Positions 12,006 to 24,500 are shown, counted from the first letter of the stretch. The stretch: 64,000 nucleotides of DNA from Metellina segmentata (GCA_947359465.1 OX375877.1:26423235-26487234); one strand, 5' to 3'. The notes: generated by a model not told the origin, from the sequence alone. Numbers and translations are program-made.

Positions 12006-12545
12006 AAGATAATGTGCACTGTTTATTTTAAAGAAGCAATTATTTAGTGCTTATTTTTCTAACATATTAAGATACATAAATTAAAACAAGACGACTAAAG
12101 CACTTGCCTGTTTATATGTTTTTAGTAATCAGTTGAAGAGGAGTGCAGGTACCTGTAACAAAGTTTTTAAAAACATTCAAAATTGCTTTATTTATAAACT
12201 TATTGCTTTAAATATTTCTTTTGAAAATGTAAGTTATGTTTAAAGTATTTCCTTTTGAACAGGGGAAATGGCACATAAAACTTAAGTGTGGCTCTGATAA
12301 GAAGGCAGTAGTTCTTGGGTTGTCTTATTTTTGTATGGGTTTGAAATCTAATTAAGAGAAGGGCAGCCATACCAAAGCATGAAGGGATTGCTAAAATTAT
12401 TTTCCCGCCACCAACCAATGAACTTGACTCTGTGCTTGACTCCAATTTTGGGAGAATTTTTGTTTACATTGCAACTTATCGCCTAATTTAAAGAATGCTC
12501 AAAACCATGTGCCTCTACTGGCAAATTGCAATGGTCGTACCATAA

Positions 12546-13095
12546 CAGAGTGTCTACTGGTCCCAAAAAGTCCCTAAATCGTAAATTTTGTCCCGAAAAT
12601 TTATCAAATTTTTTTAAGGCAAAAACAAAAGGTGTCTGCAGTAAAACTTAAACAAATTTTTAAAAAAAATTGCAAATTTAGACAAAGAAATTATGCAAAC
12701 TGAAAATAAAATAAAAATGGTGCAACTCCCCCAATCCAACCACGTTCAAAGAAAGTTTTTTTAAATGCACAGATAATTTTTTTTTTTACTTAATTTGATG
12801 CATAAAACAAAAATTTATTATGAATTGTTTTTTAAATAATTGTTGATTTCTTGTAATGTTTAAAATTTCAAGTATTAAAAAAATAAAAATGTTATTTAGA
12901 AGAGAACTCTAGAATCAAATTTCGGCTTTAATAAGCTGAAATTTGATTCTAGAGTCCTCTTTTCTCGAGATAAGACAATAATAAAAGTATTTAAAGTATA
13001 ATTGCATCTAACTTACCCACATAATCATGTACAATCAGATCATGCATTTATATTAGGTCTCTAAATGGACCAACAGAAATTTAATAGACACCCTG
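12546..13095. mobile_element. TIR element containing a long palindrome
   Basis: The left end is CAGAGTGTCTACTGGTCC. The reverse complement of the right end is CAGGGTGTCTATT, then GTTGGTCC after a short gap. Near the centre, at 12,899-12,964, is a hairpin of about 27 bases per arm (see its own entry). There is no coding sequence. The target duplication is unclear, so the superfamily is not assigned. Confidence 0.45.
12899..12964. repeat. Inverted repeat (hairpin)
   Basis: The left arm contains ACTCTAGAATCAAATTTC and the right arm its near-perfect complement GAAATTTGATTCTAGAGT, around an 8-base AT-rich loop. The arms extend into AGAGA and TCTCT-type flanks with few mismatches. It could fold as cruciform DNA or as an RNA hairpin. 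Confidence 0.85.
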
Positions 13096-13099
13096 TATA

Positions 13100-15055
13100 G
13101 TCTTGTAATGGATAGCAACAGCCCTTGCATTTTTCCACCTATAGAATTTCTAAATAATTCAAACCAAGTGAAAACTCATGCATGCTATTTGATAGTTGAA
13201 TATTCGTAAGGTGTGTTTGATTAATTGTGGACAGGGATTTTTCACCCACTATTTTCGTAAAATTGCCTTCAAATCAATAAATTTTATAAAATCTCATAGT
13301 AAACAAAACCTGTCATCTTATCTTCACCTATGGCTGTTTGGTAACCTATTTGTTTATATTAAAAAAAAATTCTTAAGATTCATTGAACAAAATATTAAAA
13401 TGAAAAATGTGTTTCTGGTTACTAAAATGACAGCTTACAATCTAGTTTACAATAAGGCATTTAATGGAACTTTGGAATCTAGAAACTGAACTCTGAAATC
13501 TTCTGTTGTTTTTTACTGTGAATTGATACTTTATCCAAAGTTTCCATTTCAAACATGATGAATTCCGGAAATTTTTAATGGATGTATTGATTAAAATTGA
13601 AACTTCAAGTATTCGAAATTCTCAAAAGTATACTTTGAACAGCAAAACCTCTTCAGAGATTAATGTATCAGATTAAGATATCCCAGCACATTGTTTTAAA
13701 ACGGAATGTCATAGGTGGAAAGTTTTAGACTAAAAGTTGGTTTTCAATTTCTAAAAACAAACATCCGCTGTAAAAATAGGTATTGACCTTAAAACCTTGA
13801 CTGCCATCACCAAGGTTTAATAGTTGGGGCCGTTTTGCATGGAATTTTTCATAGAATTGTATCCAAGTGATCAAAGGCTTGATTCAATGATGTATTTATA
13901 TTTTAAAATTAACGTTACGCTGGAACGATTGGATGGTGAGAGTAATTCTTCCTGAACTGGCCTGTTTAAAATCTTGTATCTCGTGTAACATTTTACAAAC
14001 AAGATGAAGAAGCCGTCTCGATGCTATAGCAAGATTCAACTTTGTACACTGCAGGTAGTTGAATTTACATCACTGAAGCAACGCAACAGGATCAAACTCG
14101 AAGGGAAGGACCCGAAGACATCTCTTAATTTTAAAGTGATGATGAAGTCGTTATCTTCCACACAATGCCAATGTGAGGACATGCACCAGGTCCGAGGGTC
14201 TTTTGGTTTGATCGACAGCGTTCCCACGGGCCTTGAAAATTTTCTTGAAACTTGGATTTCGTTTTCAAGGGCCCCGGAAAGTACTTGAATTTATGTTGAA
14301 AAATTTTAATCTGGAATTTTCTCGAGTATGAATCGGCTTGAAACATGCGCTTAAAAGGCGTGGTTTTAATCCAGTTCTGAAGGATACGTCAAATACGCTT
14401 TTTCATCACAGGGCATATGTTTATTTCCTTTGCTCTAGATCAGTGGGATTCTGTGTCAGTTCGAACTTGTAGAACATAAGTATAATAACTTAGCCCATTT
14501 TCTTTTTAAGAATTTTTTTCTTTCCCGTAATATGCTTGGAATATTCACTAGAAATATATTTGGAATTGTCAAGTGTGTGAATGGTAATGAAGAAGTTACA
14601 TTATAGGAGAAGTTCTTCAGAAAGGTCTACTAAAATGGGGGGAATTCTGCCTTTTTACGACAGTCATTGAAAAACTTCAAATGGGTCCTGAAAAGTACTT
14701 GGGAATTTTTTTCTCACCAAAGAGTGGGAACGATGATTGAGTTTTGAACTCTCCAGTTGCTAATCTCAAGGCTGCTACAACATCTAAAGCACTTGTAAAA
14801 TGGTAAATCTTTAATATCAAAACAAGTCTCTTGAACCTTATTTTTAATTGCTGTTACAAAATGATTCGGCTAAAACAAGTCTTATTAGGTATGAAACAGA
14901 TGTGGAGACGAGGACATGCAACCAGATTCCGATGTTTGTCTATCATGGTTGGTTGCTTGGAAAATTTTCTCTGAAAGTAATTTGCCCGTCTATCAGTTTA
15001 AAAGGCTAAAATGTTCCTGAAATGTTGGTGAATTTTCAAGAAAAGTTGAAAAATG
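13100..15055. other. Intergenic stretch without a recognised feature
   Basis: The stretch is AT-rich with no convincing gene. Short open frames at 13,196-13,489 and 14,004-14,288 have no recognisable domain. The phrase 'ggccttgaaaattttcttgaaac' near 14,230 and related words near 14,660-14,710 may be fragments of an old repeat. Confidence 0.4.
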
Positions 15056-15089
15056 GCTAGTTGTCTGGCGGCCATGTAATTCGCGACTA

Positions 15090-15260
15090 CCAATTGGGCC
15101 ACTGCTGGCAGGGGTCAAGAATTCAGCTGGCGACATTCTTGCCGCAGGAATGGACACAAATACCCATAGCTGTGTATCGAAACCTTGTTGAAAGTACGCC
15201 CATAAGGGTTGCTAGTGTAATTGCAGCACGTGGATGACCATCCCCCTATTAAAACATGCA
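15090..15260 (+). pseudogene. Tc1-like transposase C-terminal fragment
   Basis: One plus-strand frame reads FLPQEWTQIPIAVYRNLVES, then TPIRVASVIAARG and a stop. This is the typical end of Tc1-type transposases, which usually carry EW..IP...Y.NLVESMP.R...VI.A.GG. The catalytic core is absent, so it is a broken remnant. The same domain appears at 57,449 on the other strand but is clearly divergent from this copy. Confidence 0.65.
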
Positions 15261-16099
15261 TTCTTTCCCTTATTCGATCACATATTGCTGTCCGGTCCAT
15301 TATTGTAAGGTAGTGTATGGGGAAGTGAGCCAGTTTCTCCGAAAAACTAGTATTTATTAATCTTCAACAGCAAAAATTGTACCATTTTCATTTCTCGTAG
15401 CATTTGAAGCTGTCATAAATAGAGCCCTGCTATGGTTTTTTTGGATCATTGAGTAAATACATTTGTATTGTCAATAAAAGACTCAATTCTATATGTAGAC
15501 TGAAAATAACCTAGGACTCACTGAGCGCAGTATTTTTTATTTAAATCTAAATGCTTAGAATTCTAACTTATTTCCTAGTTTTCAGATTTTGTACATCAAG
15601 TTTATTGCTTGGGATTAAACACTGTCTTCCAACATCTCGCTCTTTTGCTTGGGATATTTAAAAAACACTGGTAAAATTTTGTCTTCTTTGAATGCACTTA
15701 CCTTAAATGTGCGAGTATTAAGTACTGCTTTATGCTACCCGAGTATTTAAATGTCAACTGCAGAATGCAGGTTCTAATAGTTTTCAATACGTTTAGAAAA
15801 CTTGTGAGTTATATCACTGGACAAAAGGCTTTATTTAACTCAATGAAGTAAAAATTGTGGCACTATGGAAGTGTTATATATTCTATTACAGTATGCATAT
15901 ACTCTAGGAAGATTTTTTTTTTCTAATTTTGACTTTAAAAATCTTGTTTTTACCACAAGTAATTGGTGTATTCTTAAGATCCTTTAAGAGAGAAAATTAA
16001 TTTTCTAATTAAGATATAATTTACATATTAACATGTTTTTTTAAACATACCTGAAAATCTAATTTGTTCAGAAAGAGTTCATGGAAAATATTCCTAATA

Positions 16100-17418
16100 C
16101 AGTACAAAGTCCCAAATCCTACGCACCTCGACCATTCCGGATAATTTGCAGTTTTCTTGTCAAAAAAAAAACACATCTAATCTAGCCCCCGTTCAACGCG
16201 CAAATTTTTCTGCTCGTTATTTACGTTCGGAGCACGTTTGCAATTCTAAAATGGCAGATACTAGTCACGGCGTTGCCCGTGAGTACTGCTCGCTATCCCC
16301 CGGTGATTGCTACGAATTCCGCAAACCAAATGGCTGTTTTCCAATAAGGCTACGAATTCCCATCATGTCATGCTCGTGGTGTTGGTTTGCTTCGTAAACC
16401 AAATTATGAACTGTGGTTTGCGAAATCGCGGGCAACGTCGTGATGGCCTGTCAGTCAAATTCAAATTGCGAAGAGATCCAATCGACGTTGACGTCGCAAT
16501 CTCTTGCGAAAATATATTTAATTGAAAAAAATTATTTATTAAAAGAAAATCAAATGTATAAGGTATCTATCTGGTGTAAAATTTTCTGCAGATTTCAAAA
16601 CCGTTGAAATTTTTTAACCATCCCGATTTTGCAAAAAAGAACTAAACAATGCCAGTCAAAATGTTTTTTATTTGTTTTGCTTTTCTTTGCTGTGGAATGG
16701 TTTGAGCGCAGGAAATGAAATCTGTGATTTCTCGAATCAAATGAAGGTCATACTTCGCAGTGGCGTTCGTATTGGAAAAAAAATGTAATTTTCAATTAAA
16801 AAATATTTATTTAAAGAAAATCATATTGTAATGTGATGTAATCATCGATGTAATGTGAAATTTTCTGCAGATTTCAAATCCGTTGAAATTGTTACTCTAT
16901 CTTTAACGACCTAGAAGATAGAAAAAAAAAACTGCAAATCTAAACTAAAAACTGTTTTTTTAGTCTGATGAAAAGTCGTTCTTCCGCAAAATGAAAACGG
17001 AAAAAATAAATTTAGAATCTGCAATCTCTTTATGCTGTTGCCATTCCAAAAAAAAAAAATTAATTTCCAATAAATTAATTTTAAAATGTTCTAGATTAGA
17101 TTTTAAAATTCGGGCTGGGCACAAAAATTGCAAAAAATACTTGTGTGCCACAGAGAGGTTCGTCAGGACACTTCCTTTTATAATAATAGATAATTTTTAG
17201 AAAAGGTAAAAAAAAACCCACTTTAATACAATGCAACAAATTTTCTTACAAATCTTCTAATTTTTTGTGTGTGGTATTTACTCTAAACATGTTATTTTGC
17301 GTTGTTTCGTCAATTTGGTCCAGGTTGAACGCTTAGTTCTTTAAAAATTGTTCAAAAAAGAGGATTGAGAGAAAAAATTGCTGGTTAGCAAAACGTCCGA
17401 ATTTGGGACTTTGTACTG
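16100..17418. mobile_element. CAGTACAAAG MITE split by a Helitron
   Basis: The left terminus CAGTACAAAGTCCCAAATCC (preceded by TA) and right terminus GGGACTTTGTACTG (followed by TA) match the complete copy at 41,740-42,097. The internal sequence resumes after the Helitron at 16,261-17,190 with the family's GTGGTATTTACTC and ATTTTGCGTTGTTTCGTC segments. Without the Helitron the MITE would be about 389 bases. Confidence 0.75.
16261..17190 (-). mobile_element. Non-autonomous Helitron, family 1, nested in a MITE
   Basis: Read on the minus strand it starts TC at 17,190 (TCTATTATTATAAAAGGAAG, preceded by A) and ends CTAG at 16,261-16,264, followed by T. Just before the end is a hairpin, ACGGGCAACGCCGT. 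These are the hallmarks of Helitrons: 5' TC, 3' hairpin plus CTRR, A-T insertion. No Rep/helicase coding sequence is present. It interrupts the MITE at 16,100-17,418 exactly between A and T. Confidence 0.8.
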
Positions 17419-17555
17419 TATTATTCTTCATGTTTTGAACCTCCATCAAGTTGCTAGAAGATATAGTTTTTCTTTTACAATTTTTTATTCAAGAAAGCGT
17501 AAAAAAAATCATATTTTTTCAGAAATTTCAACATTTAAAAATCCATTTCTTGACT

Positions 17556-17888
17556 GCCGACCAACCGGTATAGTGGTTAAGGTGTTAGCCTCTAGATCGG
17601 AAGGTTCCTGGTTCGAATCCGGGTTCGGGCATGGATGTTTGTAAGCGTATGGTGTAGAGGCGGCTGGTGCACCTTAAATCTGTCGTGGCCGAAAGTCCTC
17701 ACGTTGGGTTGGCGTGGAAGTTTGGAGAGTGGGGTGCCAGCTCAGGTGTTGCTTCGTCATCTGACCGTGGTTCAAAATTACGAGGTGTTGTCCTCGGATC
17801 TTTCCCTTAAGGGATTGATCCCGGACCGTCGTCAATAGCCCATTGTGTTGCTCTAGTACGACGTTAACTAAAATTACCATTACCATTA
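17556..17888 (+). mobile_element. tRNA-derived SINE, full length with target duplications
   Basis: The head is tRNA-like: GTATAGTGGTTAAGGTG resembles a pol III A box, and GGTTCGAATCC at about 17,610 is a canonical B box. The body of about 230 bases ends in a short (TTACCA)n-type tail. The 13-base target duplication CCATTTCTTGACT flanks it perfectly (17,543-17,555 and 17,889-17,901). The anticodon-loop region reads CTCTAGA, closest in shape to a tRNA-Trp-like ancestor, but this is inference. Transcription would be by RNA polymerase III, with retrotransposition by a LINE partner not seen here. Confidence 0.9.
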
Positions 17889-18244
17889 CCATTTCTTGAC
17901 TACATACTCTGAGGCTCAAAACATCCACTGTATTATATAGATCATAATGATGCAAAGATAATTATAATCGATGAATTCTCATTGTGGAGTTATCACGTTT
18001 TGAACAAAGCATCCTATTGCAAAAACGTAGTTCTTCAGAAATTGAGTTTTAAGTTTTGGAAACGTGTCTCTTCATGGTGATAGTAGCTAACAGAAACCCT
18101 TGTAAAACTAAAAAAACTATTTGGAGTATTTACAAGATCTTGGTATTTTTTGAAAGCTAAGAAATTGGAAAATATTTTGAAACAATAAAATTATATTGAT
18201 ATTCTGGTAGATTTTTGTGATTTCTAGTGTATACACATCTAATA

Positions 18245-19532
18245 CTAGCAGTACCTGCAAGGGGCATTGCCCTTGACAAAGTTATGCTTAAAAAGTCAAC
18301 CTCACTGATTCTGAAATAAGCCAAATTAAACAGTAATAAACAAATAATTGCATAAATGATAAAAATTAAATATCGCTATACTTTGTCTTAAAGCTAAAGA
18401 AAAAACAAGAAAACAAATAGATTCCATGACACAAATCAACAGAATGTTAAAGAGTTGGTGCACATCCAAAAACGAATGCAAAACATACGATTAGGCACTC
18501 CCTCACTTCCAAAAAGGAAATTCTTCAAGAACTGAGGAAAAAAACTTAAAAAAACCAATGAAATGAGAGGGGGTTGAAAAAGAACTAATGAAATCTTTCT
18601 ATGAGAAAATTTGTCAATCTTTTTCAGGTTTATTCGCTTTGTGATTGGTAGATAGCGAGTCTTGTCGTTCAACGGGTGAATGAATTTGGAGCACGCGCAG
18701 ACGATAAACAGTTATAGTTTTTAATTAATTCATTCACAAAATTTGAGAGCACACTCTAGAAAGTTTACAATGTTTTCAGAAGAACCGGCAAATTCGGTCG
18801 CCGTTACCATAGCAACAGTCGAATATGAAAATCTTAAAAGTACTATTACAACAAACAACACGGATTAGCTAAAACATTTAAAAATATGAGATTTTTACTA
18901 TGAACTTTAACAATATGTTATTTATTTAACAATTTTCTTTTTTATGTGGAAACAAGATGTTTTGTTTTTGAAATTTTTTTAAACATTTATTTACCGTATG
19001 TTTTTGTGTATAAGCCGAGAATTTTTGGAACGTTTCTTAAAGCCAATGTACGAGGCTTGGTTTATATACGAATCCGCTAATCTCGCGAAAAAGTAGGCAA
19101 TTTTCCGCTACTCGGGCGTATGCGATAAATATCGCAATGGGAAGGGAACCTTCAATTAATATCGTACTAGAGGTCCGGGATCAATCCAGCAGCGATCCAA
19201 ATGGGTATGGATTGTTAAAAAGTATAGTTCGCGAAGCTAATATACTAAATATGATTGCGGAGTTGACGCTCGATAGCGACCAGGTGGCGGAGCCCCCTAG
19301 TAAATCAAAGGAAAATTTAGAAGCTGTGATCTCACACTGTTGCCATTCTTAGGAAACAAAATATCATAAAAATATGCCAATAATTTAAATAAAAAATTTT
19401 CTACATTAAATTTTAAAATTTGGGCTTCAAGGTCTATTCAGTCACAATTAGGGCTACCATAGTGCTAAATTCCGTGACTGTAGGTGCTATAGATTCGTCT
19501 GAACACACAAACACTTCCTTTTATAATAGAGA
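18245..19532 (-). mobile_element. Probable Helitron, family 1-related
   Basis: On the minus strand it starts TCTCTATTATAAAAGGAAGT at 19,532 (preceded by A) and ends CTAG at 18,245-18,248, followed by T. A hairpin, AAGGGCAATGCCCCTT, lies about 10 bases before the end. The region next to the 5' end (19,320-19,530) resembles the other family-1 copies. The interior, 18,300-19,300, is unlike them and may contain further insertions; a GAGCCCCCTAGT at about 19,291-19,302 looks like another Helitron end. Joining the two ends as one element is inference. Confidence 0.5.
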
Positions 19533-21574
19533 TGGACTACCAAACGCAAAATTGCAAAACTACTATAATCATATCGAACTTTAACTTCCCCATACGATTT
19601 TCAGTATGAAAGATAACTGCTTACAAGATATTGGGATTTATTTATAAGAATTTTTTTTATTCATATACAACTAATTCACAAGGAATGAAAGAGCTAGATA
19701 TTGTCAAAAACATAAAAGTTATTGCTGAATAAGTTCAGTTAGTAAATAAAAAACCAACACATTTGCATACAATTTGTAAAAAAAGAACGAATTTTGCAAT
19801 TCTTATTAGATAGTAACAAATTGTGTATAAATTACTTTTAGTCTCATTTTTGTGTTTCAGCCTAATTCATCAACTCTATATCACAGAAAAAAATATATAC
19901 TCAATTATTTCGACTACAGTAGATTTTCTAAGTGACATACAGTATGTTGATGTTGTACTGAACAAGCAAACCAGACAATTTTTGTTATGAAAAATCTCTT
20001 GCTGTAAGTACAATGTCTGCATGCACATATTTTCTAAGGTTAAGATTTGGCAGAATGCCTCTAGATTGTTGAGATCACACTAAGAACTGTAAAATTTGAT
20101 AACTTATTCTTAAAAGTTGAGAGACAATTAAACTCAACTATAAAGTAAACAATTGTAATGCTTCTGTTCTTGAAACAGAAGTGCTTTGAATTCTTACAAT
20201 GATTAAATTCTTAATTATTTAAATAAATTTTTAAGTTAGTTTAGTTTAAAATTGTAATGTTTTATTTTTGCAACTGCTATTCTATGCAACATTTAATGAC
20301 AAATACATAACTTTTATTATTTATTTAATTTATAATTTTTAAATAAACATTGCTTTGAAATATTGCTGACTTAAAGATAAATACTTTCCTAGTGTTTTTT
20401 AATAGTAACCCCTTGATATATTGGGCTTGCTGGAGGACAAGGTTTGGTTTTAGGGTGCAAGGAGCCATACTTGATCAAGCTGCAATTGTATTAACTATCT
20501 CCATAAAATAATTGCACTGAAGTATTTATCGGTCTTAAGAATATTCTGAAGAGTGTTTTATTCACTATTAAGTGAACACATAAGGATTACCCCAAGTGAT
20601 GAGATTTCCAAGAGTAATATTGCTCATCTTGAGACGAAAAAGCCACATCTGGTTGAAAATTCCATTGGTCAACTATGCAGGTAGAAATGAAGACTGCATG
20701 GTGGAGTGGCCTTTAGAGGGTTAAAATTTATACATATAGAATTTATATTTCAATTAATAGAAGTGATTTCATGTTTGAGCGTCACTAGATTTATACAGCA
20801 ATAGAATATTTTTTACTTGGAATTCAAAGTTTTCTGAAAACTATTTTCAGTAATATCCAAAGTATAAGGGGTAAAAGATTCATGAATCATTAGTTGACAA
20901 GATTATATGCAGAAAATATCAGAGTGAACACTGATTTTGATAAATAATTCCAGTGGAAACTGTCCCCCTACCTTGGCTAGTTCACTGCCGAGTTCTTCAT
21001 TTGTGCGAAGTAAACATTCTGAACTAGAAGACATAATTGAGCTTATTTTTTTGGAAAGGTTAATTTGTAATATTAGAAAGTACTTTATTCCCTTTCATTC
21101 TACTCAATTGTTCAATGATTTTTTTTTTTTGCAAATGAATAAATTTATGAATTAAAAATTGGTAAATAGCATCATTACACTTTTATTGTATTTTCATTCA
21201 ATAATTAACCATAATAAAAAACTAATTTGATAATTTTCCTTGACTGTTGACAGGAATGTGTTGGACATTAATGAAACCTTAATACTTCTGGTATTTCAAA
21301 AGTGAAATTAAATTTACTGTAAGCAACATCTCACAAAAATGTTACACTGAATTAAAAAGTTGAAAATGCAACTTTTCACATGTTTTTCAGTGCTATTGGG
21401 ATTATAAGCAGCTAAGTATAATGCTACTTCATTATTTTAATTGGATAGATTTTATATTAAAAAGGTTCATACAAATATGTCAAATAAAAGGATAAGGGAA
21501 CAAAATTGAAATTTCTATAAGAAATAGAACACTTATGTTTATAATTAATATAAAAAATAGTACACACATGTCTA
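19533..21574. other. Intergenic region, little recognised
   Basis: The region is AT-rich with no gene that I can support. A fragment at about 20,420-20,490 (GGTTTGGTTTTAGGGTGCAA, then GAGCCATACTTGATCAAGC) resembles the tail region of the second SINE type at 24,180. The rest shows only simple AT-rich sequence. Confidence 0.35.
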
Positions 21575-22145
21575 TTTATTAATAAGTCAGCTAATGCATC
21601 TACAATGATGATGAAGTATAAATAAATCACAAGCTTTGATTCTATTAAGCATGTGCGCACCATACTCATCTCAATACTTGCAAGAAATTTACTAAAAGCA
21701 AACATAAAATTTTATATTAATATGGTTTTTTTACTAGATTTTTAATTCAATTTAAAAAATTAAACCAGAAAAAATTCCCCCTATAAATAAATAGCAGTTA
21801 CAAAAATAATAACCATTCTTTTATGCACCATTCACCCAGTGCAAGGCTGCTTCAATCTGTCCAACAAACACAATGTACGCAGGAGATAATCACAATTCAC
21901 CATGAATGCCCTTACGATGATACTGGTGTAAAATCCAGTCACATGTTTGTTTTTACAGTGACAGGCCGTATACAGCGTACGTGAAATAAAATTGGTAGTT
22001 TTCAAGTCCAGTATCATTTTAGTCATTTCAGATTCTCACTAAGGAAATTATATTTGAATGAACGATCCAATAGTTTCTTGCACTTTCATATGGCAGCAGA
22101 GTTCTTTGAAAATGTTTGTTCTTTAATCTGTACAAAAGGTAGGCC

Positions 22146-22213
22146 TCAGTCTATTTTGACTGTGGAATAGATTTTCCTCACAAATATGCTTGTTCCCACA
22201 TATCCAAATGTAC
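22146..22213 (-). CDS. TM9SF3: TM9SF3 exon 14, terminal
   Basis: After the acceptor TCACATAG it encodes GTFGYVGTSIFVRKIYSTVK and then ID and TGA. This matches the vertebrate end (GYMGTSAFVRKIYTNVKID). The KID ending fits the KxD/E COPI-binding Golgi-retention signal of TM9SF proteins. It lies 2.4 kb from exon 13 and was found by motif. Confidence 0.95.
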
Positions 22214-22889
22214 CTATGTGAGACAAAAAATATTTCATTTTCAGTAACTATATATCAAGCAATAAAATCGAATAAAAAAGGTTAATATTATAACAAAAAT
22301 AAACTCAAACTTATTTAGAATTGCAAAAGTAATAGCGACATGTTCTCGCAATAGAAATGGCTGATAATAGTACAGTAAATTCTAGATAAATAATTTCTGA
22401 ATTAAACTTTCCGGTCAAATGTATTAAAACCATTAGACTATTAACACCAGTAGAGATATTAGTACTTAGGAGGTTTTACTTGTTTCAGATGGGCATGATC
22501 AAAAGAGGAAACTTAATTTTCATCAAGTTTCACAGAGCAATGCTATGGACTTTACTCATTACTGGCCAATGGGTTATCATGCATTATACACCTAATACTG
22601 TTATTGTACGAACTTTTTCACACGAATTTGATTTAACATGAATTGAAAATAAATATATCATTATCTTTTCATGTGAGTCATTTTAATTTTACACAAGAAG
22701 GCCAAGCTAATTTCTAAAAAAAAATTTTTTCTAAATTCTCAGAAAATTCTTTTACTAGTAGCATAGTATCATTTCTATATCACATACACTAATGAGGAAC
22801 GTGCTGGGAAGTTTCAACATGAACTGAAGTTGTTGACAGTCTCTTACAGAGAATTATATAACCACTTTACCAAAACACGAACACAACAA

Positions 22890-23086
22890 TCGATAACTTA
22901 ATTTGTTCGTAAAACCGGTGAAACATCAGCAACAGAGGATATTCGTGTCGATTTTGCTCAAGAGACAGAAAGAAATTCATTAATAGAGGAAGAAAACGAT
23001 GTCCACAACATTTCTAGTGAAAGCAGTGATATCCCAGTCATACGCAAACGTATGCGCCATTTCTTGTCAGAAAGTGAAAATGAATA
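22890..23086 (+). other. Short acidic open frame, possible transposase remnant
   Basis: The frame reads VRKTGETSATEDIRVDFAQE, then an acidic Ser/Glu-rich stretch (NISSESSDIPVIRKRMRHFL) and SESENE before a stop. The composition recalls the acidic N-terminal region of piggyBac-type or linker regions of other transposases, but I cannot name it. It lies in the last intron of TM9SF3 on the opposite strand, so it is not part of that gene. No start codon is identified. Confidence 0.3.
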
Positions 23087-24179
23087 AAATCGTGTCACAA
23101 TAAGTAAAACAGATTTTTTGTTCATAAAATTTTTTTTTTTCATTTCAAATGCAAAATTATTTTTTTTACATGTGTATTTAGTTGAAACAAAATCAGCTTA
23201 AAGCAAATATTTTAACATGGATTATTAAAAATTACTTTTACTGATTTTTTAGATCCTGAACCCTTTTCTTCCATAAATACAATGTTTTTTTTCGCATGTA
23301 TTCTTCAAGAACATATTTATGCTGTAAAAACAGAATTAGGTGTACCTATCAAGCCCAAAGGCATTTCAATGAGCAGAATAGGGGATCAAACAAAGGACTT
23401 CCTGATCCATTGTTCTGGGAGATAAATCCATGAGCAAATAAATCACTCAGGACTATAAAATCTTAAGACTAGTTTTTCAAACTTTTCTCCCTCAATATCC
23501 CATTTAAAAAGGTTTTGCTCACATCGCTAATTTTATGTGTGTGATTTAAGCTCACAATTCTAATATAATGAATGGCCTCAAATAAATATTGAAATTTAAT
23601 TCACAAGGTTGGTTTCTTGGGTTTATGGCAGCAAGGGGACATATTTGATAACACTGAGCCAAATGGACATACACACAAGGAAGGCTTTACTGATGCAGAA
23701 CAGAAAAATATACCCAGGTAGGAACCAAATTTGTACAGTTTGCAAAAGCCACAGCTCCTTAATGTTTTTAGGTAATTTTAGTGAAATTTCCTGGTGGCAA
23801 GCTAATTATATATTTTTAATTCTAACATTTACTTTTTAAGTAAAAAAACTAAAGTACTTTTAAAATACAGAAATACATCCAACAAGCAAAGTAAACATTT
23901 TGTGTCGAGAACTACGGATCCTTCGGCAAGTGGGATAGACAACTTTCAGTCAGCAAATGTTCATCACCAATATAAGTTTACAATTCATTATTTCTTAGAA
24001 ACAAATTGCGTTCTCTATAAAAAGGAATTACCAAAAACCACAGGCAGCATAATTGTTAATAAAAATAAGCATTGAAACATACATAATTACAGTAACAATC
24101 ATACAATCATTAAAATTGAACCTAACTGTTCTTGGCAAATAAAGCTAATCTAGGCTAAACAAACAATTGAAGGGACCTT

Positions 24180-24500
24180 TTTTGGTTAGTTGTTTTGGGA
24201 TTTTATGGCACAAAGGCCATATTTAGCTAAGCTGCACCAAGCAATGTTCTTTTTTAGACCTTGCACCATAAAACTCGCCAATCACTCACTACAAGGGCAG
24301 ATGTGTGAACAACTTGGCGTTACTCCAATGCACTACGGAGGGAGATCACTACACTACATGATTGTAGACACAACCTGCCTATAGGGAAGTCGCACATTCG
24401 TTCTAGATGGACAAACATCCATGCCTTATCCACGATTCAACCAGGAACTTTTCAACCCAGAAGCCACCACTCTGACCACAAGAACAATAGGTTGATGCAT
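24180..24500 (-). mobile_element. SINE copy on the minus strand, divergent
   Basis: Read on the minus strand it begins with a decayed tRNA-like head: GGTCAGAGTGGTGGCTTCTG, then AAGTTCCTGGTTGAATCGTG (a degenerate B box), then GGCATGGATGTTTGTCC as in the copies at 17,556 and 51,938. It ends near TTGGTGCAGCTTAGCTAAAT and GGCCTTTGTGCCATAAAATC. The far end differs from the 17,556 family, so this is a related SINE with another tail. Similar tail fragments lie at about 23,610-23,660 and 20,430. Confidence 0.6.

Noticed and set aside
16146..16525. Overlapping plus-strand frames of 72-83 residues
   Set aside because: They fall inside the nested MITE/Helitron and are not conserved between its copies.
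17605..17625. Stand-alone tRNA gene at the B box
   Set aside because: The head continues into the repeated SINE body and is duplicated at 51,938, so it is a SINE and not a tRNA gene.
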